A stretch of DNA of 64,000 nucleotides, taken from NCBI RefSeq assembly GCF_030253575.1, contig NC_080563.1:32411001-32475000 (forward strand). The letters run 5' to 3'. Under the pieces are notes generated by a model. It was given only the letters and a program-made list of their open reading frames with translations, ran no database searches and was not told where the DNA came from. This stretch comes from Rhododendron vialii (Eukaryota > Streptophyta > Magnoliopsida > Ericales > Ericaceae). Below are positions 57,991 to 64,000 of the stretch, one piece after another (position 1 is the stretch's first letter; each line of letters begins with the position of its first letter). A program made the position numbers and the translations under genes.

Positions 57991-59130
57991 CTTGGCAACA
58001 TCCCCTACTTTTTCCTTTATTTAAGTTCAGCGGTTGGGAAATGGGGTCCGATTTTTAATTCTCCACCTAACGAACACCCTAAAATCTCTCGGTCGAAAAT
58101 TTAATTCTCCACCTAACAGGTTTCAGAAAAATACATTCTTGGGCCCCCATCTTTAATACTTTTTCTTTATATACACTCCTACAAATAATATTAAAAATGT
58201 CTAATGGAGATGCTTTATAAATGCTTATATATTTCTTTAAAAACCAGATAGCACGAGAGGGAACAAATTTTAATACTTAGCTAATTGTATTTTTATTCTG
58301 ACCGAATTTTCCACAAAAAAGAAAAAAGAAAAAAGAGGAGAGTAAACAAGTCAGTGGAGTCGTTAATCAGTTCAAAGATTCTTTGAATTTGACAAGATTT
58401 ATTATATAAATAAATCAATTGAAGTCTGATGTGTTTCTCATCCCATTTGCATTTACATTTACGTACCTTAAAGTTTAACCAACTTCAAAAAGTATTAATG
58501 TTCGAATTTATTTTATGTTTTTTTGAGAAGGGGAATAGCATTGCAAAAGCTCAAATCTAGTTGAAAGAGTCTACAGATTACAAGGGAATGCCCTAACTAA
58601 AAATACAAACAATTGAGCACTAAACCAACTAGGGCTAAATCCGCATTGAACTATAGTGGTATCAAACAAGTATGCATCCGCTGAGCCTTAATTATAGGAG
58701 TTATATGTAAATTGGCTTAAATTTACTTTTCTTTCTTGAATTTTTGTTAGTTTTAAGTCAATTTAGTCTTTGCTTTTTTTTTCTTTTTCTTTTTTAATGA
58801 TCGGCAATTTAGTCTTTACCGTTCCACAAAATTATGACAAAAAGATTAAATAAACTTCATTTAACGTCAAAACTATATATCTTTTTGTTTACTTTTGTCC
58901 TTTTTAGATTTTGATTCTCAATCTCAATCTATATATTTTCCTTTTTCCAAACAATTGAAAAAACATCATCAAAAGGTTATTCGCCAAAAAATAATTCTCG
59001 CTTTCATATTTTAATATTTAGCTTACTTATGAAAAATTTAGCACAAGATGGAAATGGTAGTGAAGTTTCATTAACTTTTAGTTTTGACTCCAGAATTTCG
59101 GAACCATGGGGTCATTTATAAGCATACTAG
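57991..59130. other. no recognisable gene; possible LINE 3' end near 58520
   Basis: TTTTTTTGAGAAGGGGAATA at 58521 resembles a reversed poly-A LINE tail, but no coding part follows. The rest is AT-rich. Confidence 0.4.
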
Positions 59131-59412
59131 CTGCCACGAGTGATTATTGAATCGGATTCAGAGTTGGTTATACGAAATTGTCTCGCATCTATAGAACCAC
59201 CCTCTGATGTTAGTGTTTTGGTTCATGATTGCATTTTGCTTAAACAAGTATTTACGTTTTGTGAGTTTAATTCTGTTAAAAGTGTATGTAATCTGGCTGC
59301 ACATGATTGCGCTAAAAAAGCCATTTCTAGTGGTTTGTCTGACATGTGGACAACCATTCTGCTCCCATGGGATTCCTTGCTCTCTGATGTATGGGCTTTT
59401 GGCTACAGATGA
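59131..59412 (+). pseudogene. RNase H-like fragment of a LINE-type element
   Basis: The frame beginning VIIESDSELVIRNCL and running through VHDCILLKQVFTF, FNSVKSVCNLAAHDCAKKAI is the C-terminal half of the RVT_3/RNase H domain common in plant LINEs (ESDS.. and ..N..AH..AK). Only this part remains; the N-terminal DGS part, reverse transcriptase and endonuclease are absent upstream. Confidence 0.75.
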
Positions 59413-59481
59413 ATAACACTTCTCCGTATATGAACACATTTGCCTCCAAATTCACATCAAATTTTCCATTTTCACAAAGTA

Positions 59482-59610
<129 letters not shown>

Positions 59611-59699
59611 TTGGTAGGAGAAGGAGTGATTAAGTATTCCTTTTTTGTTTCCCTAATTGTACGATCACACATTTTAATAAAGTGATCTAACGGTTATAG

Positions 59700-61250
59700 A
59701 GGTTGCTCTCATTTATATGCCTAGACATTTTTAATAGAACCGCTCTGTTTTATAATATAGATAGATATTCTCTTACCAATTATAAATAAAAAAATTCAAT
59801 AGTAACGACAACTAATAATCTAATTTTGACAAAAAACACATCAAAAGCTCAACAAGCATTTCAACTAAAATAATAAAAGATATCAAAAGGTATGTTCTAA
59901 TAATCTTATTTTTAGTTTCATCCAAAACAAAATAAACTCAAGAACTTCTACAGTTGAATTAAATAAGTTCCGCATTTTGTAGTTGCATGATAGTTTCTTT
60001 GTCGATAACATCAAGTACTTCTTTTACACTTGCATTTTATTCTATGTGGTGTTTTAACTTTTACTAAGGGTTACAAAGAGGAGTGGCCTCAGGCCCAACA
60101 CCCATCAACACCACACTTACCGTTGGTTCCATGAAAATGTGTGGTATTTAGGGGTGTTGGACCACCAAATAATGTTTCTCCAAAGAGGGGGGTGAGTTTC
60201 ATGTGAAAAAATAATCTATTGTCGTCATCAAATTGTAATGGGTGGTGCTTTAAGTTTTAATTTTGACGAGTTAGAAAAGGGTTGGTTTCAAGTGGAAAAA
60301 TAATCTAGTATGGTGTCATCATTAAAAAGTAATAGGGTCATTTATTAATTTGAAAAAAAAAATTCAGTATAGTAATAGTAATTTTTTCCCCTCCATGGGG
60401 TCGCCCGACCCCGCTGCTTACTATGTGGGGTCGACACATTAAGAATCAGTAGTGATAATTGTTATAATGAGGTAGGGTCTATACATATGGTGAACCCTCG
60501 AGCCTTACGTTCTAATTTGCAATTGTTTCTGAAGGAACTAGCTAGCTTGTCAGCATTTTTACCGACTACAGGGGTGTAGTTTTGCCTTTTTCAGCCAGTT
60601 GCCGGACCCAATCCGAAAATTGGTTCCGTTCATATTGTGGATTTCATCAAAAACACTTGAGTGTGGTTAAAAAATCCTGTTAATCGAACACCAATCGGTA
60701 TGTGGACAGAATACAAAAACAAATCAAATTAAGGCTGCCTCTGTACATTCTGGATCCAAAATCAGTAAAATTCAATTATGAGCTACTTTTTATTCCAATG
60801 ACATAATGTCTGGTTATGAATGGAACCGATTTTCGTCTAGTTTCGGGTGAAGTAAAAGTTTTTGACCGTTTTTATTATCCATGTGTATTAAACATGACAC
60901 CCTCACATTATTTCAACAAGTAAAAACTTACAGAAACTGTTTATTTGCCCTAGGGTTGCAAACGAAAAAGTTGCTCGCGAGCAGCCCTTGGCTCAACTCG
61001 TTATGGGCCGAGCTCGGCTTTACCGGACTAGTTCAATAATTGGGCCCAGTTGAAACTCGAGTTCGAGTTTAAGGGTTAACAACTCCTGGAACCTATACTC
61101 TCTTTCCTTCAACTTCCACGAACACATGCTCCGCACCTTTTATGGCAAAGCCTGCCTGCGCATCACTCCACTACCCGATAGCCTTGCTTGGAAACCATCC
61201 TCATCTGGAAAGTTCTCTAACCTTTCAGCCTAACCACTAGGGCGTCACAA
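59700..61250. other. no recognisable gene (59.7-61.2 kb)
   Basis: Mostly AT-rich. CCCCTCCATGGGGTCGCCCGACCCC-type words near 60390-60430 suggest an old element end, without a partner. Confidence 0.4.
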
Positions 61251-62465
61251 CTTCACCCTTTCTCACGGATTGGAAATGGATATGGCATATCCCATCAACG
61301 CCATCGCATCCGGCACTTCCTTTGGCTCGCCATTTAGCAAAGTATTAACCATCGACTATCTTGTACACTGCAACGTTATTCCTTCCAACTCTTGCACATC
61401 CTGTCACAACTGTGAGCAGTCCGTCCTTACGCCCTTCAGGACTGAGAAACAAACAAGGCCTGGGATCTTATGCATATCCCTCACGCCTTGCTTCCCTCTT
61501 TCATTACCGACCTTGTTCATTGGATCAAAATGAACTTGCTCTCCTCTTGTTCACACCACTCTAGGCTCACCAGAATGTCGTTTTTCTTGTTACCCATTGG
61601 CACATTTGGCTCCATCATAACACCTCCATCCACAATAACGAACACCTTCCTCCTCTCGAAACTACCATCACCACCACTATCCTAGCCAAAGCTTTTCAGT
61701 GGTAGTTCATTGTCCAAGCTATACTTCTACGGTAACCCATCCAACCCAGACAAGCCTTCATTAGTTGGACACCACCTCTGGCGGGTTCTTGGAAACTCAA
61801 TGTTGATGGGAGTGGTAGCGCTACAAACTCAGAAGCAACTGCTAGTGGATTAATTAGGGATTGAAAAGGAATCTAGATCACTGGCTTTTCATGAAAATTG
61901 GGCTATGTCTCGGCTCTCGCGGGAGAACTTTGGGCCATTTACCGTGGACTCAAACTTCTTAAAATATATATATACACACACACACCTTGGTGGAAATTGA
62001 ATTGGATGCTGCAAATGCCATAGACCCCGTCATGTCAAATACTTTTCCCTCCGTCTCACTTTATTATGCATGTTTTCTTTTTGACACCTCACAAAAAGTT
62101 AAAAATTGTCTTTATCTCACCATTTATAATGTTTTTTATGATTTCGAAAACTTTGTTTAAAAAATTAATTAAAATCTATCGATCAAGATCCATATTATAT
62201 ATATTAAATATTATAAATTAACAAATATAGACAAATTTTTGAGACGTCTCAAAAAAGAAACATGCACAACAAAGTGGAACGCGGGAGTACCAATCATCAA
62301 CTTCATAGTCTCATCACTATTTGCAGATCCCACATTCAAGAGCTAGGGAATCCTCCTCTTAGGTATGTCATGCGTGAGTGCAAAAAGTGTGCCGACCAAC
62401 TAGCCCAAGATGCGAGATGTCATTGTGTTCCTTTTTTAACTTATCTTTCAAATCTATTTGTATAA
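61250..62465 (+). pseudogene. LINE relic: zinc-binding and RNase H domains
   Basis: 61390-61460 encodes CTSCHNCEQSVLTPFRTE, a decayed CxxC..E..LH.LRDC zinc-binding module that follows reverse transcriptase in plant LINEs. 61760-61960 encodes WTPPLAGSWKLNVDGSGSAT and ELWAIYRGLKLLK, the N-terminal half of RNase H with the DGS motif, with in-frame stops at 61862 and nearby. The domain resumes at 62290-62420 (HQLHSLITICRSHIQELG, CKKCADQLAQDA). A Stowaway MITE splits it. Reverse transcriptase itself is missing. Confidence 0.75.
62042..62287. mobile_element. Stowaway MITE inside the LINE relic
   Basis: The termini (CTTTT)CCCTCCGTCTCACTTT and, read in reverse, CTCCCGCGTTCCACTTTGTT are flanked by TA (62040-62041 and 62288-62289). 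Removing it with one TA restores an uninterrupted RNase H reading frame. Confidence 0.9.
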
Positions 62466-63010
62466 AACTAGCGTCTTGTTCATTCGATGCACGATTTTAT
62501 GCAAAAATAAAAGCATATACTAGTATTTTTTATATTATCGATTGAACTTAGTTTTTTTTTTTTAAACAAAATAAAGTATATGCTATACCTTTTTGTAAAA
62601 AGTGTAGAATAATAAATAAAACAATGAAAAATTCAAAAAAATACCACATAGAAGAGAGAGTTAAGCAAATTAAAAATTCTTTTTTTCCTTTTTTTAATTC
62701 ACCAAAAAAATCTTCTTTTATTTTAAATAATTACATTCTTTTAGTTTATAGTATAAATAAATATAAATATGGTAATATAGATTCCAAATGCTGGAAGACC
62801 CAACGGGTGTTATTCATCCCCAATTGTTTTTCATTTTCACCAAAAAAAAAAAACTAAAACAAAATAAATGTAACGTACCGGAGTCAAACATGCGCGTCAA
62901 GCGCCTATACAGTCACGCTAACACAGAAAAACCAGATACCGGCTGAGAGAAAAAGAGACGCACAGAGAAATCATAATTGCCGGCTACAGACACAGAATTG
63001 CGGGCCGGCT
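62466..63010. other. 5' flank of the last gene
   Basis: Very AT-rich up to 62870, then GC-richer with GAGAGAAAAAGAGACGCACAGAG at 62944-62966, probably promoter and 5' leader of the gene that starts at 63011. Confidence 0.5.
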
Positions 63011-64000
63011 ATGGTGGATTCCAAAGCAGAGGAGGACGACGATGAGGGCTTCGGCGACTTCACCTTCGCCTCTTCCGATCAGATCAACGGCCGGAAACCC
63101 ATCATATCCAACGGCGACGACGACTGGGGCGATTTCGTCGAATCCCCGCTCCGATCGGCGCCCCTCACCGGGGTTTTCAACGCCCAGTCTAATAAACCCT
63201 CGGACCCATCTGGGTGTTTCCCAGATCAGTCCCGATCGACGACCGAGTCTGCGCCGGGTCGCGCCGAGTCGCATTGGGTGAATTCCAGAGGAGCTCTGCC
63301 GCTTTCGTTATTCGGCGACGCGGAGCAGGAGGAAACGGATGCGGTCGGTCCTCCGTTTGAGGACTCTGCTGTTGATATGAAGTATGGAACCAATATGGGG
63401 AGAGCTTCTGATTTGTACAGTCAGGTTGAGCCGGTCAAGGCTGAGAACGGGTTTAATTTGGATTCGAACGGGTCTGATTCGAGTGCGATTGAGAAAGATT
63501 CAATCTTGAATTCACTTGGGATGGATTCGATTTTGAATTTATTTGCTGGAAGCAATGACATTCAGAGTCCACAGATCAATACTGTAAGTGGGGTTAGCCA
63601 GAATATGGGTTTATTTTCTGGAAGTAATAATCTTCAGAGCCCACAGATTAGTTCTGTAAGTGGGGTTAGTCTGGATATGGATTTGTTTTCTGTAGGTAAT
63701 AATCTGATGAGTCAGCAGATTAAGGCTGTAAGTGGGTTAAGTTCGGATTCGAATGGGGCAGATCCGAATGTGATTGAGAAAGACTCAATCTTGAATACAG
63801 CAAGTTCTCCTGGGATGAATTCGATTTTGGATTTATTTGCTGGAAACAATGTGATTCAGAGTCCACAGATTGATACTGTTAGTGGGGTTAGTCAGAATAT
63901 GGATTTGTTTTCTGGAAGTAATAATCTTCAGGGTGAGCAGATTAAGGCTGTAAATGAGTTGAACGCGCATTCGGATTGGTTTGGTGGACAGCAGATCAAG
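63011..64000 (+). CDS. acidic FGDF/WGDF-motif protein, 5' part (runs off the window)
   Basis: An open frame runs 330 codons from ATG 63011 to the window end with no stop. The N-terminus is very acidic (EEDDDEGFGDFTFASS, residues 7-22) and is followed by DDDWGDF (36-42). Such DDxFGDF/WGDF motifs bind AP-1/GGA ear domains in gamma-synergin and aftiphilin. Plant proteins annotated as gamma-synergin-like or dentin-sialophosphoprotein-like start this way, so a role in clathrin/AP-1 trafficking is plausible but inferred. From about residue 170 the chain consists of imperfect repeats around (M/I)DLF(S/A)G(S/N)N and SPQI.(T/S)VSGVS, rich in Ser, Asn and Asp and probably disordered. A GC-rich first 350 bp contrasts with AT-richer repeats. 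The gene's 3' part lies beyond the window. Confidence 0.75.
   Translation, partial: MVDSKAEEDDDEGFGDFTFASSDQINGRKPIISNGDDDWGDFVESPLRSAPLTGVFNAQSNKPSDPSGCFPDQSRSTTESAPGRAESHWVNSRGALPLSLFGDAEQEETDAVGPPFEDSAVDMKYGTNMGRASDLYSQVEPVKAENGFNLDSNGSDSSAIEKDSILNSLGMDSILNLFAGSNDIQSPQINTVSGVSQNMGLFSGSNNLQSPQISSVSGVSLDMDLFSVGNNLMSQQIKAVSGLSSDSNGADPNVIEKDSILNTASSPGMNSILDLFAGNNVIQSPQIDTVSGVSQNMDLFSGSNNLQGEQIKAVNELNAHSDWFGGQQIK

Overview
This is a nuclear segment of a flowering plant, most likely a dicot and possibly a woody one. The evidence is GT-AG introns in AT-rich non-coding DNA, plant-type proteins, Stowaway MITEs, and LTR elements primed by initiator-Met tRNA (TGGTATCAGAGC-type sites). The species cannot be read from the sequence. 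Most of the 64 kb is transposon-derived or featureless AT-rich DNA. Only seven genes look intact or intact up to the window edge. I assembled their exons by hand from family conservation and splice signals.

Layout. 0-14 kb: relics only. These are a decayed fragment of an HSP20-like gene (1.9-2.2 kb), a TRIM element carrying a nested TIR element (6.2-7.5 kb), and a degenerate TIR element (13.0-13.6 kb). 14.3-16.0 kb: a complete small LTR retroelement with a 301-bp TRIM inserted in it. 16.4-18.0 kb: an alpha-crystallin/HSP20-like gene of the IDM3 type. 18.7-19.6 kb: two MITEs. 20.2-26.2 kb: a complete five-exon mevalonate kinase gene (387 aa). 28.3-30.6 and 35.0-37.8 kb: two diverged copies of one segment. 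The first carries a broken short-chain dehydrogenase; the second carries the working one, whose first exon (transit peptide plus N-terminus) lies 1.6 kb further upstream at 39.3-39.6 kb. Between the copies lie an LTR-element remnant, a roughly 880-bp imperfect hairpin, a smaller hairpin and a GOST-type seven-transmembrane pseudogene. 41.4-42.1 kb: a GPI-anchored protein gene. 43.1-46.1 and 51.1-53.4 kb: a second duplicated segment, each copy with an intact two-exon NAM-associated-type gene on the minus strand. They are separated by a 2.6-kb solo LTR and a hAT-like MITE. 53.5-56.7 kb: a copia-type element reduced to gag and protease. 57-62.5 kb: MITEs and LINE relics. 63.0 kb to the end: the 5' part of a gene for an acidic FGDF/WGDF-motif protein.

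The genes do not form a pathway. Mevalonate kinase acts in cytosolic isoprenoid synthesis, the dehydrogenase probably detoxifies aldehydes in plastids, the GPI protein sits at the cell surface, and the HSP20-like protein resembles a partner of the active DNA demethylation complex. From memory, the set HSP20-like, GPI-anchored protein and dehydrogenase matches neighbours around At1g54840-At1g54870 in Arabidopsis. This would be an ancient syntenic block here expanded by transposons and by insertion of, or rearrangement with, the mevalonate kinase gene.

No new enzymatic or defence system was found. The observations most worth following are the retroelement-derived inverted repeat at 32.5-33.4 kb, two MITE insertions proven by empty sites in a paralogous segment, the nested mini-retroelements, and a 3n-length intron without stop codons in the GPI gene.
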